The notes beneath the pieces are model-generated. The model was not told the DNA's origin. It did no database searches and was given only the letters and a program-made list of their open reading frames with translations. Shown here one piece after another: positions 23,293-35,400 of a stretch of 64,000 bases of DNA. Position numbers and translations under genes: made by a program. The number at the start of each line of letters is the position of its first letter. Position 1 is the first letter of the stretch. The DNA lies in assembly GCA_027886175.1 (NCBI GenBank), contig JAJNNQ010000018.1, forward strand, positions 24,301,001-24,365,000. Direction: 5' to 3'. This DNA is from Phylloscopus collybita. Lineage: Eukaryota; Chordata; Aves; Passeriformes; Phylloscopidae.

Positions 23293-23640
23293 AAAACCTG
23301 CAGAGAATCAGAATACCAGACTGGGAGGGAGCCTTAAGGTTATCTTGGCAAAAGCATGGTCTAAGACAGTCTACATGAACCTTAGAAGTGTCAAAACGTT
23401 TGGGCATTCACCACTTTATGGGGAGATTGTTCCAATGACCAATTGCTCTCACTGTGAAATATTTTCCTCTTCAGTCTAATCAGAATCTCCCCTAAATTTT
23501 GTACTCATTGCCTTTTACATGTGACTACTTGTAAAAAAAAGTCTCCGTCTTTTTTGTTTGCATCAGAAGCAAGCTTTACTTCAAAGGTTTCCTATCATTG
23601 TCCCACACTTCTTCAGTGACCTAAAGACAATATATCTTGT
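23293..23640 (-). mobile_element. CR1 LINE 3' fragment (diverged)
   Basis: GAGAATCAGAATACCAGACTG start, TTCACCACTTTATGGGGAGATTGTTCC and CTCACTGTGAAATATTTTCCTC identify a reverse-oriented, old CR1 tail directly next to the nested LTRs. Confidence 0.8.
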
Positions 23641-26600
23641 TAACCTATAAAAAAAAGCTTCACTTTTCCTTTCCCACTGTCCTGCATGAGGGAGCCTCTT
23701 CTCCCTGCCTTCTAGATTGCACTGCAAGAATCTGCATTCCTTCCCAGCATGATCTTTATAGTCATATGGCTCCTAGTAAGCCTGCCCCTCCTGCAGTCCT
23801 GAGTATGACTCATGCAGAGGTCACTGTTCTCTTTCCATAAACCTAAGCTGTAGCCTACTTGCAGCATAGCTTCCCCTTCCTTCAGCTCCACAACTCAAAC
23901 CTGCCAGACACTGGTGCTTAGCCTGATCCATAGAGCCAGCAAAAAAGGGCACAAAGTGAGCCAGGGTCACCTTAACCAGCAGTGGCCTGCAAACAAAAAC
24001 ATCACAGAGATGACATGTTCCCCCAGTTGCAATCTAACACTTTGGCCCCTTTCTTTGCCACATGACCTGATAGTCAGGCAGCCTATCCCATGATCTATTA
24101 CACCAGCTGTCTCTGCTGTTAGCTAATCCACCAGAGAGCACCAAGGAATACACTGCAGATCACCACCCCCTGTCACGACTAACTTTAATGCTGCCCCTCT
24201 TTTCATTCCCAAGTCTCTACGAAACAGATTGGTGAGAAGGAATATACAAGTAATTTATATTGGAAGAACTCTCTATATACTAAGTGTTGAACAAATTTAA
24301 AAAAGAAAAAAAAAAAAAGGAAAAAAGGACATTTTTATCCAACTGGTCAGAAGTATTTCATAGTGTTGCACACCAAACAGAACATGGAGCAAAACCCAAC
24401 AATGGGCCTAGGAAGGTTAACAGTCTCTTCTTGAGCCTGGAAACATGGAGCCCGTTCACCTAAAAATGGAAAAGTGAGGTATTCTGATATCTAAATTTAC
24501 ATACTTAAGCAGGTTTGTGGGGGAGAACAATCAGACCCACATCTTGAGGTCTTACAATATTACTGTATTTGTGAAAATAGCTCTGAAAATGGCACTGACT
24601 TCAGTTTCATGTAGATGCCAAACTTAGTCCAAGTCTTCGCATGGAGGTAACATCTCAGCTACTCAGTTAAAATGCATTTGAAATTTTCAAGTTATTCTGG
24701 GCACTGCTCATTGTGTTGTTTAGTCACTACAAGCATTCTTCAAGGCTTACGTGCTAACAAACACTGTTCTGATCTCTGCTCTTTGTTCTTCTAGTAATTT
24801 CAATGATAAATCATATTCATACCAAATACTCTTTTCCTTTGGGTGCAAATCCTATGCATAGCATAGGCTATCAAGCATGACTTGTAATCACCTTTGAACT
24901 AAAGTCAAAGATTCATGGAGTTTATTATAGCTAGATTCCAAAGGACAAAGTTGAAAGCTTTACAGCAGATAGAGTGAGACTTCAGTTAATTTCTGTTGTG
25001 CAGAACTGAAGCAATGAATGTCAGTATTATTGCACATGCAAAGACAAACAACAATAATGAAAAATATCTATTCCAAACAACCTTCATTAGAATGGAACTA
25101 TTTTTATTTGCAATGACACCTTAGTAACTGAAATTACTGAAGTAGAAAGGCAGACATCTCTTAAAGCATACCAGAATTCAAAGGAGGATCAGAATTAATG
25201 GAGTAATTGAAATAATCTGAGTAGTATGGCACACTGGATGGCTCTTTTAAGACATAGCTTTATAGAAGTGAAGATGTTACATTTTGCATTTCCTAGACTA
25301 TTCAGTATCTGCATTGATAATAAAGATCAAAATATATCAGGAATTGGTAGAAGTTCTCCTAATATCTATTTTATAATAAGAAGAGAATATATAGCTTTGG
25401 CTCTACTGTTTTGATAGCACCAAAGGGCTCCACAGAGAATGTAGAGTTTCACAGTGTAGAATATTGCACAATATGTGGAATAATATAGTCCATGGCTAAA
25501 GCACTTTTAACAATACAGTTCTCTTGATGGCAGGTGTTTGGATGAAAATAAAAACTGACTTTTACATTGAATCAAATGTCATGCCAGAAAAAAAAATGGT
25601 TTCTTTAAACAACTATCTTTTAAGAAATAAGTCAAAGGAAGAAAAGTAACACTAATTCAGTCTTCCAGTTAGACAAATCTAAGCAGGTAAGTCATTCATC
25701 ACCCAGACCTAAACCAACTTTTTCAACCAGGATAACAAGTAGCAAGAAAAAGCCACTATTGCTTCTCTATTACAAGAAAGTTGCAAACATGACAACAGAT
25801 AGTGCATTAAAAAAAAATCATGGAAGATATGATTTTTATTACTTTGTATCTTGAGAACAGCTTTGAACACCTCACATTTTGCCATATTGTAGAATACTCT
25901 CACGTAATAAAAACTGCCCAAACCAGGAGGAAAAACCCCAAGACTGAATATCCTCCATAACACAGATCTCTATACATTACTAATGACCCACTGCTGCAGC
26001 ATTTGATCCCATCATAAATAAATGTAGTCTCAGAGAAATTCTTCTTTGACCAGGCAAACTCATTTTGAAGATCTTGGACATACATTAAATGTGTTTACCC
26101 TGTTGTACCACAGTAATTGCAATCAAATCAGCAGCTGAACCTGAATCTTATATGTGGGGCCTAATCACAAGACCATTACTTTCCTGAGAAATCAAAGATG
26201 TTCCAGAAATCTATTCGTAAATGTATTGGTTTTGAAATTAGTTTTGGTGAAGGGAGGTTGTTCAGTTCTCTAATGCCTACTGTCTACAGAAAAATTATGT
26301 TCACGTTTCCTTTGAATAAAATATAAAGAAATTGTTCCAAGCACAAAGACATCACCGTAAAGAACAGGAATGTGAAGAGATATGCCTTTAATCCAAAGTC
26401 ATGTTTCAGCTTATACTCAATGAAGAATCTGTGTAACATCTACTCTGACAAGAACTCCAAGGGGAACATTGTGGAAAAACCCCACATCCTTGGAGAACTC
26501 CAGCTTATCTGTGCATCAGGACTGAAGAAAAAAACAGCAAGTAATGATATAGTCAGTGCATAGTATTAAGGTTCTAAAACAACCAAACCACCAACAGCCT

Positions 26601-28320
26601 TCTTAAATTATACTTAAAGTTACACGGTACCATGTGATGGAAATACTTCAAAAGACAAGTACAGAGCATACTTGGTATATTCCCTACTCACATAAAGCAT
26701 TTCTACTTCATTCTTAGCAAAGGGGAAAAACTATTTTTCCTTTGTCCGCTTTACTTGAGTGGAAAGAGAACAAGGCATTTTTCCTTTGATCTCCATTCAC
26801 CATTGTGGGAAAGGGATAAGAAAATGTTTCAATCATTTCCTACCCTAAGCTATCTGCACTAAATGCTCAGAAAACACAAACTCTTCCATCAAATTCAGTC
26901 TTGGAAGTTGTCAGCTATTTTCATGGTCTCATTCCTATCCACAGCTCTGTTACTGTTTCAGGCTAAGAGGAGGGGACCTTGAAGGAAAATGTAACAATTA
27001 CTAGAAACACTACTCCTTTATGGTGCTAATAGTATGCTACCATCTTACACTACTTCTGTAGTGGAATATTGATTGGAATATTTAGCTTTTAGAAAACTTT
27101 CAAGTTATCACACACTGCCATTCATTGTACACTGAGCTGCTTAGATCTAGGAATGCTAACAATTAATGACACTGCTTAACAATGGTAGTAAGTTTCTTCT
27201 AACAAACATTAAACTATCAATTACATCACCAGCTTTGTATGCAGCAATAAAGCTCCTCTATTTTCACGGTCAAAAATACATTGCTGCTGGGAATATAACC
27301 TGAAACAATCCAGTCCTTAGCTCAGCAACCAGACCCACCATCCTGTTATTTTTATAAACCCTGTTAACATGGTGCCCTGAAACAGTGGTCAGAAAACTTG
27401 CACACTGACTCCAGTACCAGCCATTTAACTTGTGCAGCAAATGCACTACAGCAGTGAATCACTACAAGCTCAAAATCAGAAATGTTAAAATTATTCAATG
27501 TTACAAAAAAAGTGTAACTAATTGAAAAACTAAAATGGCCTCCAAAGGCAATTTGAAACCTGAAACTAGTCAAAACATGTAGACCAGTAACATTTACTCA
27601 GTTACTCAGTATTAAGGTTCTTTTTGGTAAAACATTGTTTAACATCTTCAATAAGGCATTTGAACTTGTTTGTCCTTCAAAAAAGATGGCACATAAAACC
27701 ACAACAGTCCCTGAAGGGAAGGAAACATTGTTGGAAACTACTGACAATAAAAATTACTCTGTTGTAGAGGCAGGGGCAGATAGGACATTGAAGTAGCAAA
27801 TGCACTGAAAAATCTGAACTCCTTGAGAAAGGGGAAGCCTGTGTTTTCCCACTGCCTATTTATGCTGCACTCCCATCCCTTACTAGATGCATTTCTTGAA
27901 GTCATGACATTCAGCATTTAAGAACACATAAATCTGTCACAACTCTTGAGCTCAGATGAAAACGGACACATTCCAAGCTACAACTTGGCAACTACTTTCT
28001 AGAAAAATGGGGTGTATATGGCATTTCATACACTAAACCAAGTTTACGTGTCCTTCCATCCTAAAACCTTTCTAGGATTTCCTGGCCTGTGATTTGGTGT
28101 ATCAGATAACAATTTTCTTCCTGTCAAGACAGCATGGATTATAGTACCACAGTTTCATACTCAGTTAACAGACAATTAAAACCCTTAAGAATAATTTTGG
28201 ATACAGAGCTTGTAAGGTACTGCCACCTGCAATTACAATCCATACTTTAAATATAGAAAGACTAAGGTAATACATCTGTTAATAGAAAAGATCATAGGCA
28301 TCAAGAGAGTAAGTAGTCTA
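23641..28320. other. Intergenic stretch between MIA2 and PNN, nothing recognised
   Basis: AT-rich non-coding sequence with an A-run at 24300-24320. Open frames here are at most about 84 codons, lack splice-compatible neighbours and have no recognisable motifs. I see no RNA gene or clear repeat. Confidence 0.6.
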
Positions 28321-29418
28321 CAAAGCCACATTTATTTGCACTTGTACAGAACAAAGCAACAGATGTTAATTGTTTTCCATACAAAATTATATAAAACCAG
28401 TATTCACCTTCATAGATAACACTACACCACCTTAAGTTTTATTAAATACATTCAGAAAGCATTCTTGCACGCACACAACATTAGTATTAGGTAGCCCCAG
28501 GTAACTCCAACACTGCAATGTAATTATTCCTAGTGGTATGAAGGGATCAAAGATTAGTCTGCAACTAAAGAAGAATCCTGGCTGAGAAGCAAGCTGAAGT
28601 CTTTCTTCCACTGGCCACCAAAACAAGGATCATCATTGAATAGATTAACTACGTCTAGAACATGGATGTAAATACTACCAAAGCTCCTGCAGAAAGCAGG
28701 TAAAGAGTGGTTTTCCAGACTGACTGGAGCTACCTTGGCCAGTGTTAACATTCCCATTTAATCACTGCTTGCTTATGGATAGGAATTTTTTATAAAACTG
28801 GAGGATAGACAGAACTGACTAAGAGCTTGCGGTTACAGAAGAAAACAAAAAGTATAGATCCAAATAATTACTTTGCCTTCCTACCCAGCACTGGAGAGAT
28901 TATTTGCTTTACTAGGTCTTAAAATTCCCATTCTTGCAAGGAATAGAGTGGAAAGGCAAAATTTTATATTTCCTGCAATACTGCCTTCCTACATATAATC
29001 TAAAATGGGGAATTCAAATGTCAACAGGACATCTCAAACAATTTATTTAAAATGCACATTTATTTCTACAAAAAAAAAGTGTATGATACAGAAGAAATGA
29101 TCACATCTACTTTAAAGGTTTACCTATTAAAATATACAGAGGATCCTAATGAGTACAGGATATTTAAAAAAAAGATGCAAAGGAGTGTTAATCTTTTATT
29201 TTTACATTTTCAGGAACTTCACATAATTTTGGTAAGTAACCTTTTACAAAATTATGTAAAAAGTACAAGAATGCCTGGTAAACAGTCTGCATTTTTCCAA
29301 AAGATTTTTTACAGCATGCAATTCTTAAGGCAGCCTTCTCTTCCTCCTTACAAGGAATCCTTTCACTCAAATAATCTTCTGCTGCAAAGATTAGGCTAAG
29401 GAAGCTTGGTCTCTTCTG
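28321..29418 (-). other. PNN: PNN 3' UTR with candidate poly(A) signals
   Basis: Directly downstream of the PNN stop. Minus-strand AATAAA hexamers are at 29059-29064, 29042-29047 and 28331-28336. The first two would give a UTR of about 0.4 kb, the last about 1.1 kb. No other gene competes for this stretch; the exact end cannot be seen. Confidence 0.5.
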
Positions 29419-32400
29419 TTAACGCCTTTTGTCTTTCCTGTCTGATTTACGGTCTCTTTCACTCCGTGAAGTTCTCTTGCCTGACCGACTACTTTCTGAT
29501 ATAGATCTCTTCCTGTCAGATCTCGAACTTTTATCCTTTGAGCTTTTGGTATCTCTACCACCACCTTTTGAGGACTTGTGACTTCTATCTACTCCTGAAG
29601 CATCCCTTCGCTTCCTGTCTGTGCTCCTTCTGCGTTTTCTATCTCTGTTATGCCCTCTGCCTCGGCTTCGACTTCTACTCTCACTACTGCTAGAGCTACT
29701 GCTGCTACTGTCCCTGCTCGTAGTCCCACTGGTAGTGCTGCTGCTGGTGGAGCTGCTCCGACTGGTACTGCTGCCAGTACTGGAACTACTTGCACTGGTA
29801 GTACTGCTTGAAGTGCTACTGCTACTACTGCTGCTGCTACGGTTATGACCAGTTTTGTTCCCTGCCCTACCCCTACTTCTACTCCTAGTCTTACTCTTAC
29901 TCTCTGCACTTGGTGTCTGATTCTGCTCTGCCTGGGCTTCAACCACCTTTACAGACACCACAGCATTTTCATCCTTGTCTGTCTGGGGCTCTGTATCCTG
30001 AGTGGATTGAGACAACTGAGGTGATTGTGCTTGTGGCACAGATTGTGGCTGAGATAGAGTCTCAGCCACAGATTCTGTCTGAGCTTCAGGTGTTTTCTCC
30101 TGTGTGTCTTCAAGTTCAGCTTTATTTTCTGTTTTCATACCTTTCTCCTTCTTGGGAGAAGGAACATTACACACTTTTTCTGGCTGAGCATCACACTCTG
30201 CTTCTGGTTCTATTTCTTTGCCATTTTCATTTTCAACAGGTTCTACACTATCTGCCTCATTCATTTCAGCCACATCCTGCTCATTATCCACTGGCTGAAT
30301 GTTTTCACCTTCCTCTTTTACAACTGTGACCTCCTCATGCTGACCATCCTGCTGCTTGTCATTCTCCCTCACCTCAGTAGGCTCTTCTCCTTTCATCTCC
30401 ACGTCATGTTTCTGCTCATCCTCTTCCTGTTCTTTTTCTGCATCGCTATGCCCTGAACCTGAACCTATTTTTCCCTTTTCCTCCCCTACCTCCTCCATTT
30501 CTACATCATTGTGCTGATTACCTGTCTCCATCTCTTCCACCTGCTGAGCCACCTTACCCTCTTCCTGCTCCTTGTTCTGTTCTTCCTTCTTTTCTTCATT
30601 CTGCACCTCCTGATGTTCTTTTTCCTTCACAGATTGTCTTCTGGGCCTGGCCTCCATTTTGTTAATCTGCTCTGCAAATTCATTTCTCCTGCTTTCAAAG
30701 AGGGCTAGAGAATAAATGCATAAATAATAGTTAAGATAATCTACAGACACTGAAGTCTATTTACCCTTTAACTATGAGCTAGTAAGTTATCAAATTGCTC
30801 AACATATAAATACTGCAACCTTGTTCTTTATGAAGTAGCAAGCCATTCATGCATAATGAAAAAGACTGCTAGTTAACTTAAGAAAACAAAGCAAAGGGGA
30901 GAGTAAGCTCAGCTGAGTATTAGAACAGTAAAGCCTTAAATCTAAGCTAACAAAAACTTTCTGACTTCATTAAAATCAAACCAACCAACAATATATCAAA
31001 ATAATACCTTAATTTCCTGGTATTTATCTATTAAGGTTATACTTCCTAAGGTAAACAAAAGACAGTAAAAATAAGCAAAAAGCTAGCTAGGTATTTAGAA
31101 AGCTTAATTATTGTAGGCTATCCTACAGGATACCGGTGACAGACAGACAGGTGAGCTACCTTCTCTTATCCCCCAACCCTATAAAAATGAAGAAAAGCTC
31201 CTAAGAAAATAAACAAACCAACACATTCTTAGTTTAATAAAAATAAGAACAGTAGGACTACCATCAATCGGAGCATTTTAAACTGTTTTCCCAAAGAAAA
31301 ACATAGTCATCCTGTGAAACAGAAATGAACACACATTGAGGTAAAAAAAAAATCATCATTAAGTTCTAATGCTATGCTTAAGAAAATACTTCTCAAATGC
31401 TTTGTAAACACCTGCAGTTTCTTGGGTCTTCACAGAATCTGCCTTTTCAAAAATGAAGTTGCTGCATTTAGATACCTCAGGGTACTAAAGCTAATATAAA
31501 GGATTGTTTTAAATGCATACCTCTGAAATTATGCATACACATCTTTTGACTTCTTGTAAGAGAATCAAATCCCATACAATATAAAAATAAATCACTGAGA
31601 GAGTAATGTCCACTTATGATGAACACCCGTGTAAGAATATAGTATGTCCTAAGCATGAAATTCATGTATTTACGTATAGACTTAAAAGAAACTTGTATGG
31701 CAAACAAAGGAAGGCAAGAACAAGAACCTTTGCATCACAAAAACCATTCATGAACTTACCATTCATCTTTTTCTGTGACTCTTCCATCAGCTTCTGCGTA
31801 GCAGGACACATTCTGCCAGGTATGTAGAATAAATGAGGTTTTGTCTTTGTTCTTATGTATTTAATTATTTTAGCGTTATGTTCATTCCATTCTTCTTGCT
31901 GAGAAATGAAAGAAAATAATGCTGAGATACACAAGAACAGTTTAAACAAGAGAAAGATCAAGACCAAAACAAAAAACTCACCAACTGAGCAAGCTCAACC
32001 TTTTGCTCCAATAACCGCAGCTCTGTCTGTTTAGCACGTCTTTCCTCAAACAGTTCTCGCCTCTCATTTTCAACTTGCTTTCTCTCTTCCTCTGCCTGCA
32101 CTTCAAGTTTTTGTTCAATTTCTTGTCGTCTCTTTTGCTAAAATAAATTAAATACGTCTTAATTTTTTTCTACACCAAGAGAAAATGTTTTCGTTTGATC
32201 CACTTGAAATTTTTCAATTATTTACACCATTAAAGGCATTCCTAAAAGCACACTAGGAAATATCTCCTAAACTACAGCTCATGGAAGAAAAGAGTGTCAC
32301 TGCTTGCTGGCAACTTATTTTTTGTTGGTTTAACTGTATAGTTATGGGGCCTTGTGAATTTCTGGGTACTTTACTATCTTTCAGTTTGGACTTCAATTTT

Positions 32401-35400
32401 CAATATAAGCTTCAACAAGTTGAGTTTTTTTCCTCAATGGCAGAAAAATAAAAGGAATCTATTTGAGGTATCAGGAAAATCAATTAGGAGAGAAAGAAGT
32501 CAACTCCTCCAAAAGCAAATGAAGGACTGCAGACTGGTGTTTGTGACGAACAAAAATTAGATTGTGAATCTAGTACAGTACATGAATCATCCAGTACATG
32601 AATTGCTAATTATATATATTACGACTATCCAGGAACGCTGTTTGTATGCCCTAGACTGCCATGTGCTCAGATTGTACAATAATTGTCAATAAAAAAATAG
32701 AATTTACTGCCTGGACAACAAAATAGCTGTGTTGTAAATCTCTTCAGGTCTCAACTTTGATTTATAGCAAGTTTATAGGTATAAACAAAAAAAGATCTCC
32801 ATATGGATTCTCAGAAAAAATTTGCAAGGAGCAGTAACTCCTCAAAGTCTCTTTGTGAAAACACATACTGCTATAAATTAGACAGGGACTCCATGTTTCT
32901 AGACCACCCTGAAAAACAGCTTTCTGTTCTAATGCAGGCAGGCAAAAGTGAACTTTGGTCTTATGTGACACATGACAAGTTAGGTAAACCACCCAAATAC
33001 TGAATCTGAAAGTAATCAATACTAGCATTGTGAGTCATCTCTGCTGACACTATACAGAAAATGTTTTAAGTTTAAATCTTTCTATTTGCTTCAACTGGAC
33101 TGCTGAAATTCAAGCTTTCAAACATTGTTTTTAATCTAAAGGTTATTAGTGTTAACTGAATAATCCATTTAGGGCAACAGTAAACAAATACCATAGCCTT
33201 CAAAAATTAAAAGGGCATACTAGGAATAAAGTTACCACCACCCCATATACAAGTTTTTTTAAGTAATCACTAAACTATGCAAAGTTTTTGCTTCAGTACA
33301 ATCGCACATTAATTTATTAAAATCAGAAATTCTAGTTATCTCTACTAGAACAGGAAAGACATTTTTAGGCAGATAACATAACCAAGCATAGATTTCTATA
33401 TACTTGGTTATAATTTAAACATCTAGAACATACCAGGGGCAGGCACTGCTTCAGCAATACTGCATCACTATTATTTCCAGAAATAGCCTATGTCCTCTTA
33501 AATAGTTACCTGATTAAATTCCATTTAACATTGCCTTTTTGTTTCCACAAAGGTCAGAAATAGGGTTACAAAGTAATAGTAAGAACCCCTTTCCTGCCTC
33601 CCACCCTCATCCCCCTGCATTAAGACAAACAAAAACCTACGTGCACTCCCACCAATTTGCTGCACCTGCAACCTACATTGTAGGGAACTTTCATTTTTAC
33701 TTGAAATAACTTAACCACACAATTTTGCTTTATTATTTACAAACTGATAGAATTTAAAGTAAGTACCCTCTCAGTAGCAATAGCAACTGTGGACTCCTGC
33801 TTAAATTTTTGAAGGGTGCCCATCAACAAGCCAAATATACGTCGATTCCTGAAAAAAAACAAACCCACAACAAAAAGCAATTTGAGATTCAGTTCAAGTA
33901 CCAGGATTTTAATTTGCATAAATGATCAGAGACTTTTCACCTCAAAGATACTTATTTTTAAAGGCTCAGTAGTACTCAAGGCCATCAGCAACAGAAGACA
34001 TACTGACTGTGTCAACAGTCCAGGATATAACTTACAGTGACATATCATTTTGCTTACAAGTAAGACACAGCTCTTACCCGAACACAGAACAGCTAGCACT
34101 GGCAAAACTGGAAACCTGCATATTTTCCATCTGGAAATAATAACGCTAAGGAAATATTTAAAGAAATCTTAAAGCAGAGGGTACTGAAGAAAAAACAGTC
34201 AAGTAAACACAGTGTGAGCTATCAAAAAGGGAGCAAACTGTGTCTTATAAAAAGCCTACTTGTCCCTCTCCACAATCCGCTTAGACTATTAAGGAGAAAA
34301 GGAGCCACAGGGGAGTGAAAGCTTATCTATCACAGTTCCCCAACAATGAGTCACTGTGTACTGTGGGATGAAACCATCCAACTAGGTGTTGTTTAGAGAA
34401 AAATAAGTAAAATTCTTCAACAAATTCCCCTCTTCTGCGCAAGAACTAGTTTCTTGACTTTCTCCTTCAATTTCTTTTCATTCAATCTCAAATTAAGTCT
34501 TTACAACATGATGCAGACTCTATTTGCCTTGAACCTTTACCTGATTAAGTGAAAAAGGAAATGCTACTGTCTTCCCTAAGTACCACTCAATTACAGTGGC
34601 ACAAACCTTACATGGAAAAGTATAGTAAACAGTAGAAACAGATAAAAAATTGAACATCAGAGATCGCTGAAAGTGCATTTGCATATGAATGACAGCCCAG
34701 AAGACACTGAGCAAAATCAGGAGTTCAGTGGATGTTGTCCTCTTAAAGAACGAGCTTCCACCACAATTCCTAGAGACTAATACTGGTTTTCTCATCTCCC
34801 TAGAGACTACTGAACTGAAAAGCAGTGAAACTACAACTCTGAGTGAACAAGCTTTTAGTGCCCGAAGCTCTAGGAAGTTCAGTAAGAATTTTGGAAGTCT
34901 CCCTGTGAAGGAAGCAATTAGAACCCAGTAATGGAAGCAAGAGAAAAGTCTAAGTGGGGTTGTAACTAAAGAAGCATGCAAAGTGCCAGTTTTCTGAGCC
35001 AGTTGATCTGTGGGGACTTATCAGAGAAGCTTTCTATAGCTCCTTATTCCAGTTCTAACTCTTCGATTTATTTGAGGTGTAATTACATGTAATTATTATT
35101 GCACCAAGTGACTTGCAGTCTGAAGTGGATGGAGTCCAAGCACAGTTGCAAATCTGATTTTCCAACACCTCTTACCAAAAGAGCTGCATTTCAGCTAGAT
35201 TTTTAATAGCCTTGAGAAAAATAAAATACAGGAAAAAGGAGATATACATAGGAGGAATCTAAAAGCAGCAGGGGAAATGAAGGCAAGGCTGTACACACAA
35301 GAAGAAGTCAAAGTATGAGGAAAGAAGTGTGATGGAACTACTTCATTTAAAAAAACAAGGTAGAGGGAGTGTGGAACCATACCCAAAACCCTCCTTCCAA

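Noticed and set aside
29589..30329. A/V-, L- and H/Q-rich frames over the PNN last exon
   Set aside because: Alternative-frame or opposite-strand readings of the Ser/Arg/Glu-rich PNN coding sequence.
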